Origin: JBGRQA01 sp041725895
GTDB lineage: Bacteria; Bacteroidota; Bacteroidia; Bacteroidales; Marinifilaceae
DNA: 24,348 nucleotides
Assembly (NCBI GenBank): GCA_041725895.1
Contig: JBGRQA010000049.1
Span: 1 to 24,348 of the forward strand
Direction: 5' to 3'
The translations under genes were made by a program, and so were the position numbers. The notes beneath the pieces were generated by a model. The model was not told the DNA's origin. It saw only the letters and a list, made by a program, of their open reading frames with translations, and ran no database searches. Positions 1-7,692 of this stretch are shown here, in pieces (positions within the stretch are counted from its first letter, which is position 1; each line of letters starts with the position of its first letter).

Positions 1-48
1 TCCTATTTCTGTCCCTATTTTAACCACTAAAGATAGTTTCTCTTTCAT
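1..48 (-). CDS. possible 5' end of a protein-coding gene, cut by the window edge
   Basis: Reading the minus strand from an ATG at 48, sixteen codons stay open to the edge (MKEKLSLVVKIGTEIG). Sixteen open codons alone prove little. Support comes from a perfect Bacteroidetes-type -7 box 17 bp upstream (65-72) and from the position downstream of the DPP IV gene and its hairpin. No function can be assigned. Confidence 0.4.
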   Translation of the reverse strand, partial: MKEKLSLVVKIGTEIG

Positions 49-64
49 GATTAAATATCTTCTG

Positions 65-72
65 CAAACATA
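65..72 (-). promoter_or_regulatory. candidate -7 promoter box (TAnnTTTG) for the gene at the left edge
   Basis: The minus strand reads TATGTTTG, a full match to the Bacteroidetes primary sigma -7 consensus TAnnTTTG. It would give a leader of roughly 10-15 nt before the ATG at 48. A TTG-containing -33 element at ideal spacing is not obvious (TTTTG at 87-91 is somewhat close). Confidence 0.4.
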
Positions 73-195
73 CGAGGTCTGTAAAACAAAACCGACCCAA
101 CACAAAAGTGAAGGGCCGGCGGCAAAAACTACTAATCTAAATCAACAAATCACCGATGAGATCGGCTTAATCATTAGCTTCAATCTGCAAGCCAC

Positions 196-218
196 TAGCT
201 GCAAGCTGCTTGTAGCTA
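196..218 (-). terminator. hairpin directly after the DPP IV stop codon
   Basis: Positions 196-205 pair with 209-218 over ten base pairs (one G-U) around a three-base loop. The hairpin begins on the base next to the stop codon at 219-221. There is no clean U-run after it on the minus strand, so it may be a processing or stability hairpin rather than a classical terminator. The same bases lie inside a degenerate seven-base repeat (185-219: CTGCAAG, CCACTAG, CTGCAAG, CTGCTTG, TAGCTAT). Confidence 0.4.
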
Positions 219-2417
219 TTATTCTTTCTCCATTAAAGTTTCTTTCAAAAAATCCGTCATCTGGGTATATAGATAGAATCGGGTATTGCCTCCGTAGATG
301 CCGTGGTTCCGGTTGGTGTAGAAGTGCATACGGAATTTCTTGTTGTGCTGCACCAATTCTTCGGCCAGTTCCAAAGAGTTTTGCATGTGTACGTTGTCAT
401 CGGCTGTACCGTGAATCAGGAGGAATTTCCCCTTCAATTGATCGGCAAAACTGATGGGGGCATACTTGTCGTAGCCTTCGGGATTCTCCTGCGGCGTGCG
501 AAGGTAACGCTCGGAGTAGATGCTGTCGTAGTAACGGTAGGTAGTTACAGGTGCAACAGCAATTCCGGCCGCGAAAACATCGGCACCGCGGAACATGCAA
601 AGCGAAGACATCTGTCCTCCAAAGCTCCAGCCGTATACGCCAATTCTACTGCCATTGATGTATGGCTGAGCAGCCATGTATTTCCCGGTTTCAATCAGGT
701 CGATGGCCTCCAGGTTCTGAATCTGCATGTAGGTGCATTTCTTGAAGTCCTCACCTCGTGCACCGGTCCCGCGATTGTCCACGCAAACCACCACGAATCC
801 TTCCTGGGCCAGGTATTCGAACCAGTCCAGACGCCAGCGATCCAACACCTGCTGAGATCCAGGTCCTCCGTAGAAGGTAAGCAGTGCAGGATATTCGGTA
901 TTGGGATCAAAATTCACGGGTTTGATCATCCAGGCATTCAACTCCACCCCCTCGGAGGTTTTGAAGCTGAAGAATTCGCGCTGCGGAAGACGATACTTTG
1001 TCATTTTATCCCTCAAGGGTGCATTGTCTTCCAGCACGCGAATGAGTTTTCCTTTGGCATTGTGCAAACTCACAAAAGTAGGCTGATGCGCATTGGAGTA
1101 GTAATTGATATAATATTTAAAGCCTTTGCTGAAAACGGCGGAGTTCATCCCCTTTTCGGCGGTCAACAGCTTCTGCTTTCTTCCTTTGATATCGATGGCA
1201 TATACCTCGCGCTGAAGCGGAGAAACAGCGGCTGCCTGGAAGTAGATCTGCCGGCTCTTCTCATCGAAACCAAGGTAGCGGGTCACTTCCCAATCGCCTT
1301 TGGTAATCTGGCGAACCAGCTTCCCGGTAATGTCATACAAATAGATGTGGTTGAAGCCCGACTTCTCGCTGGTGATGATGAAATGCTTACCATCCTCCAG
1401 GTAGGTCAGGTCGTCGTTGATATCGATCCAGCGCTCGTTCTTCTCCTCGTAGATCACATTGGTCTTTCCGGTTTTGGCATCGGCAAACAGCAACTCGTAG
1501 TGGTTCTGGTGACGATTCAAACGAACGATACTCAACACCTCGGCATTGCGGGTCCATTTGATGCGGGGAATGTACTGATCTGTTTCCTCTCCCACATTCA
1601 TAGTTTGGGTTTTTCCACTCTCCAGATCGTATACATGCACACTTACAACGGAGTTGTCCTCTCCCGCCTTGGGGTACTTAAAGGTGTAGTTTTCGGGATA
1701 AAGGGTGTTGGCCGTAATCTCAGGCTTCCGTCCCTTGAACATTGTCATGTTGAAGGTCTTCACCCGACTTTCGTCGAAACGCATGAAGGCGATTTTCTTG
1801 CCATCGGGCGACCACTGGAAGGCTTGCCAGAAGGCGAACTCCTCCTCGTACACCCAATCGGGCGCTCCATTGATAATATGATTGTATTTTCCATCGGTGG
1901 TGAACTGCGTCTCCCTACCGGTAGCCAGATCCTTCACGAACAGGTTGTTGTTGCGGAAGAAGCAGATCTTATCCCCGGCAGGTGAAAAATCGGCCAACTG
2001 CTGACGATCCTCCGAGAGTTTGGTCAGCTCTTTGGTTTGACGATCGTACACGTAGAACACGGCCGAAAAGGAGTGGCGGTAGATATCCTTGCGATCGGTG
2101 GTGATCAGCACCTTCTGCTCATCGGCTGAGAACTGGTAGCCATCCATAAGGGAGATTTTTCCCTTACTTGCTTTTTCAACATCCAGAATCTCCTCCAGCT
2201 TCTCACCGGTTCTATAGCTGTACTTCTCGATGCGTTTCCCTGCATCCAGTACGGTATAGTGCAGACCGTCGTTCATGGAACGTAAACCGTACACCGATTT
2301 GGCGTAGAAGGTTCCGTTTTTTACTATATCCTCCAAAGTGAAGGCTTTTTTGACTTCCTGGGCATGGCCTAAGGCTATTGTTACTGCCATTAACAGGAAT
2401 AGAATTGTTTTCCTCAT
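219..2417 (-). CDS. dipeptidyl peptidase IV, peptidase family S9B, secreted
   Basis: Serine exopeptidase that removes X-Pro or X-Ala dipeptides from peptide N-termini. Numbered from an upstream ATG at 2441: a signal peptide follows the second Met (MRKTILFLLMAVTIALGHAQ), so 2417 is the preferred start (732 aa, normal for bacterial DPP IV). A beta-propeller domain (about 40-480) carries DWVYEEEF at 195-202, the Glu pair that holds the substrate amino terminus. The alpha/beta hydrolase domain has YGGPGSQ (524-530), nucleophile Ser606 in GWSFGGQ, Asp681 in HGTADDNVH and His713 in NRNHGIYG, so the triad is complete. It probably acts in the periplasm or at the cell surface. It is followed by a hairpin at its stop codon and preceded by a palindromic repeat (2480-2558). 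The HypD gene upstream suggests a link to proline/hydroxyproline-rich peptide use. Family call is firm; the exact peptide diet is inferred. Confidence 0.95.
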   Translation of the reverse strand: MRKTILFLLMAVTIALGHAQEVKKAFTLEDIVKNGTFYAKSVYGLRSMNDGLHYTVLDAGKRIEKYSYRTGEKLEEILDVEKASKGKISLMDGYQFSADEQKVLITTDRKDIYRHSFSAVFYVYDRQTKELTKLSEDRQQLADFSPAGDKICFFRNNNLFVKDLATGRETQFTTDGKYNHIINGAPDWVYEEEFAFWQAFQWSPDGKKIAFMRFDESRVKTFNMTMFKGRKPEITANTLYPENYTFKYPKAGEDNSVVSVHVYDLESGKTQTMNVGEETDQYIPRIKWTRNAEVLSIVRLNRHQNHYELLFADAKTGKTNVIYEEKNERWIDINDDLTYLEDGKHFIITSEKSGFNHIYLYDITGKLVRQITKGDWEVTRYLGFDEKSRQIYFQAAAVSPLQREVYAIDIKGRKQKLLTAEKGMNSAVFSKGFKYYINYYSNAHQPTFVSLHNAKGKLIRVLEDNAPLRDKMTKYRLPQREFFSFKTSEGVELNAWMIKPVNFDPNTEYPALLTFYGGPGSQQVLDRWRLDWFEYLAQEGFVVVCVDNRGTGARGEDFKKCTYMQIQNLEAIDLIETGKYMAAQPYINGSRIGVYGWSFGGQMSSLCMFRGADVFAAGIAVAPVTTYRYYDSIYSERYLRTPQENPEGYDKYAPISFADQLKGKFLLIHGTADDNVHMQNSLELAEELVQHNKKFRMHFYTNRNHGIYGGNTRFYLYTQMTDFLKETLMEKE

Positions 2418-2479
2418 TGTATTCGTTTTAATCTGAAACAAATGAGGGTTTCCAAAAAAGAAGTAAATACGGTTTTGTA

Positions 2480-2558
2480 GTCATCCTGTCCCGATAATTA
2501 TCGGGATCAGGATCTCATTTTCAAAACTTAACAGATTCTGAAACAAGTTCAGAATGAC
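2480..2558 (+). repeat. interspersed double-hairpin element, copy 1
   Basis: Begins GTCATCCTG and ends CAGAATGAC, two inverted termini. It holds two dyads: 2483-2513, whose centre is the perfect palindrome CCCGATAATTATCGGG (2490-2505), and 2534-2556 (GATTCTGAAACAAGTTCAGAATG). A second copy with the same architecture and about 30 matching bases of right-hand dyad lies on the opposite strand at 16686-16754. It has no coding capacity and sits between the 3' end of the hydroxyproline dehydratase gene and the DPP IV start. Confidence 0.75.
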
Positions 2559-2656
2559 GAGTAACTTCAATTCTGGTTCCCCTCATTTTACCTAACATAT
2601 AAACTTATTATATTAGAATGGACACTAATGTCTTCTTTGTGTTCCTTTGTGACTAT

Positions 2657-2718
2657 CCTTAGTGCCCTTCGTGGTTAAAATTTTTACCACAAAGGCAATC
2701 AAAGGAATTTCACTAAGG
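2657..2718. terminator. large imperfect palindrome after the HypD gene (possible terminator, repeat family)
   Basis: CCTTAGTG (2657-2664) faces CACTAAGG (2711-2718). Inside, GTGGT (2671-2675) faces ACCAC (2686-2690) across an AT-rich centre AAAATTTTT. The element starts 16 bp past the stop codon of the glycyl radical enzyme gene. A relative with the same AAATTTTTA centre follows the activating enzyme gene (5317-5332). The words resemble the ACCACAAAGG/CTTCGTGG type of short intergenic repeats seen in several bacterial phyla. Confidence 0.5.
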
Positions 2719-2734
2719 CGCGCAAAGGATTTAT

Positions 2735-5098
2735 CTAAAATTCTTTATGCTCGTTTCTACGAATGATCTCGTTCTGAAGATCCTCGCCCAGATCGTTAAA
2801 GTAGTCGGAATAGCCGGCTACGCGTACAATCAGATCCTTGTAATTCTCAGGATGCTTTTGGGCATCGCGCAGGGTTTCTGCACTCACCACGTTGAACTGG
2901 ATGTGGTGCCCATCCATGCGGAAGTAGGACCGCACCAGGTTCAGCACCTGCTTGATTCCGGCTTCATCCTCCATAAAGTTGGGCGTGAACTTCTGGTTCA
3001 GCAAGGTTCCCCCGGTACGCAGGTGATCAATCTTGGCTGCAGATTTCACCACAGCAGTTGGTCCCTTGGTATCGGCTCCCTGGAAGGGTGAAATCCCCTC
3101 CGACAATGGGGTTTTGGCCAAACGACCATCAGCAGAGGCACCCATTACGGCTCCAAAGTATACGTGGCAGGTGGTAGGCAGCATATTGATGCGGAACACA
3201 CCTCCCTTGGAGCTTGGACGACCATTGATGGCATTGTAAAAAGTCTCGAAGATTTCCACGGCCTGATCGTCGGCAGCATCATCGTCGTTTCCGTATTTTG
3301 GAGTATTGTACACACAGTCGTTGCGCAACTCATCGTAGCCCTCGAAATTGGCCTCAAGTGCCTGCATCATCTCCTCCATGCTCACTTTCTTCTGCTCATA
3401 TACATTCTGCTTGAAGGAAGTCAGGATATCGGTCAGGCTGCCCAGACCAACCCCTTGTATGTAGCTGGTGTTGTAGCGAGCTCCGCCGGCATTGTAATCC
3501 TGTCCCTTTGAAATACAATCTTCCACCAATACAGAAAGGAAAGGAACGGGAAGATAATCAGCATAGAGTCGCTCAATCACATTGTTTCCGCGGATCTTGA
3601 TATCGGCAAAATGCTTCACCTGCTTCTGCCATGCTGCAAACAGCTCGTCGTAGGTCTTGTAGTCGGTAGCATTTCCGGTTGGCAATCCCACCTGCTTGCC
3701 GGTTCTTGGGTCTACCCCATTGTGCAGGGTAACTTCCAGAATCTTGGCCAGGTTGAAATAACCGGTCAGCGTGTAGCTCTCGGTTCCGAAGGCTCCGGTT
3801 TCCACACATCCGCTGCATCCACCGTTACGGGCATCCACAATGTCCTTGCCCTGGCGCAACATCTCCTGAACCACAGCATCGGTATTGAAAATGGAGGGCT
3901 GGCCGAATCCGGTTTTCACAATTTTCAGCGTCCGCTTAACGAAACGGTCGGGGTTCTTCTTGCTCACCTGCACCATAGAGCTGGGCTGAAGCAAGCGCAT
4001 CTCCTCAATCACATCCAAAAGAACGTAGGACATCTCGTTCACGGCATCGGAGCCATCCTCCTTCACACCGCCCAGGTTGATCAGGCAGAAATCGGTATAG
4101 GTATTGCTCTCCTTAGCGGTTACGCCCATCTTTGGAGGTGCAGGATGGTTGTTGAACTTGATCCAGAAGGCGTGCAACAGCTCGTACATCTCCTCGCGAG
4201 GAAGGGTACCCCCTTCCACTTCATTTCTATAGTAAGGCAGGAGATGCTGATCCAATCGTCCGGGATTGAAGGAATCCCAGGGATTCAGTTCGGTAATTAC
4301 GCCCAGGTGAATGAACCAGTAGTGCTGTAAAGCTTCGTGCATGGTTTCCGGAGCATGAGCCGGAACGCGACGACAGATGATTGCCATCTTTTGCAACTCT
4401 GCCTTGCGAACCTCATCCTTTTCTTCCTCTGCCAAACGCTCCAACTCATCGGCATGACGGTTGGCAAACAGGATGATGGCATCGCACACGATATCCATAG
4501 CCTTCAACTCCTCCTGCTTTTCGTAGGCATTGGGGTCGTTATAGAAATCCAGCTTGTTGATGGCCTCCTGAATCTCCTGCTTCACCTCCAGGAATCCCTT
4601 TTGGAACATCTTCTTGCCCAAAACGGTATGTCCCGGACCACGCTGCTCCTGGAATTCGGTAAAAATACCCGACTCGTAGCAATTCAACCACTCCTGGGTC
4701 ATGCTGCCGATTAGCTTGTCGCGATTGGTCTTGCCCTTCCAGAAAGGAATGATCTCCTCATCATACACCCGGAACGTTTCCTGGTCTACTTTGAAAGATA
4801 CCTTAGGACGGTCGTTCAGAATCTCCAAATCCTGAATGGAGTGGATACAGATTTCGGGATAGGTAGGACATGCCTTGGGCGCAGGTCCACGCTCCCCAAC
4901 GATCAATTCTCCATCGTTGATGCAGATTTTCTTGTTTTCAAGAATATATTTAAATGATAATGCACGCTTTACAGGTACGGAAACCATTTGCGATTCGTGG
5001 GACTTGTAGAACTCGGTCATCAACAGCGCCCGTTCCGGCGAAATGGAATTGATGGCATTTAAGCTCTGCTCCCGAAGTTTTTGAATTCTTTCGTTCAT
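2735..5098 (-). CDS. hypD: glycyl radical enzyme, probable trans-4-hydroxy-L-proline dehydratase (HypD)
   Basis: Cytoplasmic radical enzyme expected to dehydrate trans-4-hydroxy-L-proline to (S)-pyrroline-5-carboxylate. ATG at 5098 gives 787 aa; a longer frame adds 26 unlikely residues. Key positions (787-aa numbering): thiyl Cys431 and Glu433 in GCSGCVETGAFG, Tyr447, Ser331-Asp336-Phe337 in SNTYTDF, His157 in GPGHT, Thr642 in LPTTCHV, glycyl Gly762 in RVAGYSD. Recalled residues of Clostridioides difficile HypD (H160, S334, D339, F340, C434, E436, Y450, T645, G765) all fit with a constant offset of three, much stronger than family membership alone. It is not pyruvate formate-lyase (no adjacent Cys-Cys) nor choline or glycerol lyase (no GCVEP). 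The activating enzyme lies upstream; no proC was seen. hypD is also a hydrogenase maturation symbol, which is unrelated. Confidence 0.85.
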   Translation of the reverse strand: MNERIQKLREQSLNAINSISPERALLMTEFYKSHESQMVSVPVKRALSFKYILENKKICINDGELIVGERGPAPKACPTYPEICIHSIQDLEILNDRPKVSFKVDQETFRVYDEEIIPFWKGKTNRDKLIGSMTQEWLNCYESGIFTEFQEQRGPGHTVLGKKMFQKGFLEVKQEIQEAINKLDFYNDPNAYEKQEELKAMDIVCDAIILFANRHADELERLAEEEKDEVRKAELQKMAIICRRVPAHAPETMHEALQHYWFIHLGVITELNPWDSFNPGRLDQHLLPYYRNEVEGGTLPREEMYELLHAFWIKFNNHPAPPKMGVTAKESNTYTDFCLINLGGVKEDGSDAVNEMSYVLLDVIEEMRLLQPSSMVQVSKKNPDRFVKRTLKIVKTGFGQPSIFNTDAVVQEMLRQGKDIVDARNGGCSGCVETGAFGTESYTLTGYFNLAKILEVTLHNGVDPRTGKQVGLPTGNATDYKTYDELFAAWQKQVKHFADIKIRGNNVIERLYADYLPVPFLSVLVEDCISKGQDYNAGGARYNTSYIQGVGLGSLTDILTSFKQNVYEQKKVSMEEMMQALEANFEGYDELRNDCVYNTPKYGNDDDAADDQAVEIFETFYNAINGRPSSKGGVFRINMLPTTCHVYFGAVMGASADGRLAKTPLSEGISPFQGADTKGPTAVVKSAAKIDHLRTGGTLLNQKFTPNFMEDEAGIKQVLNLVRSYFRMDGHHIQFNVVSAETLRDAQKHPENYKDLIVRVAGYSDYFNDLGEDLQNEIIRRNEHKEF

Positions 5099-5316
5099 GG
5101 CTTTTTTGTTTATGTATGTGTTGCTATTTGTTTTTATTACTATCAGATTATTGCTTTGGGTAGCTACAAGCTTCATTAAGCTATTGGCTTTTCCAAATAA
5201 TTCTATCTCTCTTGCATTTACTATGCAAAGTTCATTCTACTTAAACCACAAAGGTCTCAAAGTAGAACATCCAACTTCTTTGCGATTTTTTGCGTTTCGT
5301 GTTTTGCGATCTTTGC

Positions 5317-5332
5317 GTGAAATTTTTATCAC
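5317..5332. terminator. AT-centred dyad after the activating enzyme gene
   Basis: GTGA (5317-5320) faces TCAC (5329-5332) around AATTTTTA, 14 bp past the activating enzyme stop codon (5347-5349). Flanking sequence from about 5245 to 5345 is built from TTTGCG / TTTCGTG / CACAAAGG words like those around the palindrome at 2657-2718. A weak terminator or part of an interspersed repeat. Confidence 0.35.
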
Positions 5333-5346
5333 ACTAGGAACACAAG

Positions 5347-6138
5347 CTACCCGCCTATTTCTACTTTCAGCCCCACAGCTTCCATCCTCTCTTTCACCCA
5401 AACAGTTTCTTCAGGTTTCAGATCCGGAGTGTCGGGCATCCGGTTTTCGATTTGGAAGCGATCGTACTTGTCTTTTCCAATCCGGTGGTAGGGCAAAATG
5501 TCAACTTCCTTAATTCCCAATTGGGTGATGCAGTCGATCATTTGGTTGATGTTCTCCTCGCTGTCGTTGATACCCGGAATCATAGGGTAGCGAACGATTA
5601 CCCGCTTCCCATTATCTGCCAGCAACTTCAGGTTCTCAAGAATCTGCTTGTTGGAGACTCCGGTGTATTTTCGGTGTAACTCGTCATCCATCTGCTTCAG
5701 ATCAAAAAGGAAGAGATCTACTTTGTCCATGATCTTCTGCAGATAAACTGGGGTAGCCAATCCGGTGGTATCCACCGCTGTGTGAATATCTTCCTCACGA
5801 CAAGCAGTTAGCATTGCATCCAGAAATTCGCCCTGCATCATGGGTTCGCCTCCTGAGAAGGTAACACCACCATCGGACTCATCAAAAAAGAGGACATCCT
5901 TGCCGATTTCACGAATCAGCTGATTTACTGTCATTACTTCACCCAGGGCGGTCTCCTGGTTTACTTCCACATCGCCCATCCGGTTGTTGCGACACACTGT
6001 TTCCACACTTGCATTCTGACTCTCGGGATTGTGGCACCACCAGCAACCCAAGGGACATCCCTTAAGGAACACAGTAGTCCGAATCCCTGGTCCATCGTGA
6101 ACAGCGTATCGCTTTATATCAAATACGATACCTTGCAT
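5347..6138 (-). CDS. glycyl radical enzyme activating enzyme (radical SAM, PflA-like)
   Basis: Uses a [4Fe-4S] cluster and S-adenosylmethionine to abstract hydrogen from the glycine of its partner, here almost certainly the downstream HypD-like enzyme. The 263 residues begin MQGIVFDIKRYAVHDGPGIR, the usual opening of this family. Cluster cysteines are C28, C32 and C35 in GCPLGCWWCHNPE; the SAM-binding GGEP lies at 96-99; later conserved stretches include DTTG and FDLKQMD. Few other cysteines are present (C49, C113 and one near the C-terminus), so the cysteine-rich ferredoxin-like insert common in activases other than PflA is absent. The order is activase first, then the radical enzyme, with about 250 bp between, the reverse of many such pairs. 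No convincing -7 box was found upstream. Confidence 0.92.
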   Translation of the reverse strand: MQGIVFDIKRYAVHDGPGIRTTVFLKGCPLGCWWCHNPESQNASVETVCRNNRMGDVEVNQETALGEVMTVNQLIREIGKDVLFFDESDGGVTFSGGEPMMQGEFLDAMLTACREEDIHTAVDTTGLATPVYLQKIMDKVDLFLFDLKQMDDELHRKYTGVSNKQILENLKLLADNGKRVIVRYPMIPGINDSEENINQMIDCITQLGIKEVDILPYHRIGKDKYDRFQIENRMPDTPDLKPEETVWVKERMEAVGLKVEIGG

Positions 6139-6630
6139 TGTACTAGGTTAATTTGAAAAGTTTACAAGACACCCAATTAGAGAGTTGGGACGGATTCCCT
6201 CATCGCAATAAAATGGAGATGCAATTATCCCGTAATTTTCGTTGCTGCTCTCTAAAAAGTATCAAAACTTTGTTTTATCAAAAGCGCTGAAACATTTCCC
6301 AAAAGGAAAGAATCAGAGAATAATTTCAGAAAAGTATATAGAGTAGTTGTTCCCGATAACAATGGGAAGAGAGAGTGCTGCCGGCCTAGCAAATCCAGCA
6401 TTCGTACAATCCTTTGTAGGATCTGTTTTGTTCTATGGTCGTATTTCGGTTCATAGTTTCTATCGATCAGGGTAAAACTATGAAATATTTTTGATTCAAA
6501 ACAAGAGAAGAATCAGTTCATAAGTGATTTAAAATCTTTCTAAAGAAGGAAAACTTATACCCGGTCATTACCTTGTGTTTTAACCACCTCTTGTCAACAA
6601 CCAAACCTTAATCGTTAAGTAATGGGAATA
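6139..6630. other. 492-bp gene-free stretch with several short inverted repeats
   Basis: No supported reading frame. It contains short dyads: CCCAA/TTGGG (6172-6189), TTCCC/GGGAA around GATAACAAT (6350-6368, a worn relative of the CCCGATAATTATCGGG palindrome at 2490-2505), ATCCT/AGGAT (6409-6422), and CATAGTTT/AAACTATG with a 15-base loop (6452-6482). A TATTTTTG box on the plus strand (6486-6493) has no gene after it. It must hold the promoter of the activating enzyme gene on its left side, but I cannot place it. Confidence 0.6.
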
Positions 6631-7692
6631 TTAGAAGGAATTGGTACACTTGTATTTTCTTTTAAACAGAATATCAACTGACAATCCTATTTCGTGGGAA
6701 TCGCGCGTATATTTTGTATAATTATTAATGGCTAAATCGTAACAATAGAAAATACGGTAAACCAAATTCTTATTTGAGTTATCAAACCGTGCCCCTATTT
6801 TAAACATCATCACATCATAATTCCTGTTCGAATTCTTAATGAGATGTGAACGATACCCAAGCCCGATGTTCAAAGGTTCTGAATTAAAATCAAAACCTCC
6901 CATAAAACTATTGGCCGACTGCTTTGAGAACAAACTCGTCCCTTGAGATTCATAAACTACAGAAGGAGTTATTCGAAAATAATTGCGCCGATTGAGACTT
7001 CTAATTCGGGTTTGATATTCACTTTGGGCATGAAATACAATTTTCACAGGAAGTTTTTCTTCCCCACCCTGTAATGATTCATTGGGACGTGTAAAATGAT
7101 GCACTGCGCCTCCAATTTTATGAGTCAATTCGTTCCCAAAAATATTTTCTGACCTCAGGCAAATCATACCCCCAACAGAAAAATCGATGTAGCTACATCG
7201 ATTTTGATCTGCAACATAGCTCGACTCAAAAATATCCCCATAGATATCATCCAATTCATCGGTAAAAACCAGTCGGTCAAAATCGAGCTTCTGTATATTA
7301 TAGCTGGCCTTAAGTCCCAATTGAAAATAGGTTCCGGAAATTTTGTCAATTGTTCCACGCCAGGAATAATTACCACCTATCGAATTATGTGTTAAAAAGG
7401 AATCTCCCTCTACATCAGAAAGAACAAATACTCCAAAACCATTAGGTCCAAACCCCTTCCAGTCCACATTGAAATGTTTTGTGGAAAAATCCCCAGGCAT
7501 GTTAATCCATTGCTTTCGGTACACAAAATTGGACTGGATCACTCCCTTCTGAAGTCCCGTCATTGCTGGATTGTAGTACGTTCTGTTCTGATCAAACAGG
7601 GAAAAGTGAAAATCTTGTCCAACCCCGGAAAAGGGAACACAAAACAATAACACAAAACACTTTAAGAAAAAAAAGAGCGGGTTGACTTTCAA
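6631..7692 (-). CDS. PorP/SprF family type IX secretion system membrane protein
   Basis: Outer-membrane beta-barrel family of T9SS. In studied cases a PorP/SprF protein helps secrete or anchor a particular partner with a type-B C-terminal domain. The 353 residues start with a signal peptide (hydrophobic FFFLKCFVLLFCVPFSGVGQ) followed by the family hallmark QNRTYYNPAMTGL and VYRKQW; the rest is alternating barrel-like strands ending in a basic tail. The start is unusual: no ATG exists in any frame between the -7 box and the signal peptide, so TTG at 7692 is the likely initiator. An A8 run on the plus strand (7667-7674, T8 in the mRNA) lies in the signal peptide codons. It is divergent from the giant T9SS cargo gene at 8000, its probable partner. 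No other T9SS component is in the window. Confidence 0.88.
   Translation of the reverse strand: MKVNPLFFFLKCFVLLFCVPFSGVGQDFHFSLFDQNRTYYNPAMTGLQKGVIQSNFVYRKQWINMPGDFSTKHFNVDWKGFGPNGFGVFVLSDVEGDSFLTHNSIGGNYSWRGTIDKISGTYFQLGLKASYNIQKLDFDRLVFTDELDDIYGDIFESSYVADQNRCSYIDFSVGGMICLRSENIFGNELTHKIGGAVHHFTRPNESLQGGEEKLPVKIVFHAQSEYQTRIRSLNRRNYFRITPSVVYESQGTSLFSKQSANSFMGGFDFNSEPLNIGLGYRSHLIKNSNRNYDVMMFKIGARFDNSNKNLVYRIFYCYDLAINNYTKYTRDSHEIGLSVDILFKRKYKCTNSF

Noticed and set aside
47..454. 135-codon plus-strand frame at the left edge
   Set aside because: Most of it overlaps the DPP IV 3' end in antisense, it reads through the hairpin at 196-218, and the protein has no recognisable feature.
303..1985. 560-codon open frame on the plus strand, antisense to DPP IV
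   Set aside because: It lies wholly inside a firmly identified gene with all catalytic motifs; its translation has no recognisable domain, signal or promoter. Long antisense frames arise from codon bias.
3611..4330. 239-codon antisense frame inside the HypD gene
   Set aside because: Shadow of a gene with complete active-site residues; no independent support.
2735..5098. Reading the glycyl radical enzyme as pyruvate formate-lyase or choline trimethylamine-lyase
   Set aside because: No adjacent Cys-Cys pair as in pyruvate formate-lyase and no GCVEP motif as in choline or glycerol lyases; the HypD residue set fits at every remembered position.
5097..5513. 138-codon plus-strand frame between HypD and its activase
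   Set aside because: Composed of intergenic repeat words and antisense of the activase end; no coding signature.
6486..6493. TATTTTTG promoter-like box on the plus strand
   Set aside because: No plus-strand gene follows before the 3' end of the porP-like gene; the AT-rich gap makes a chance match likely.
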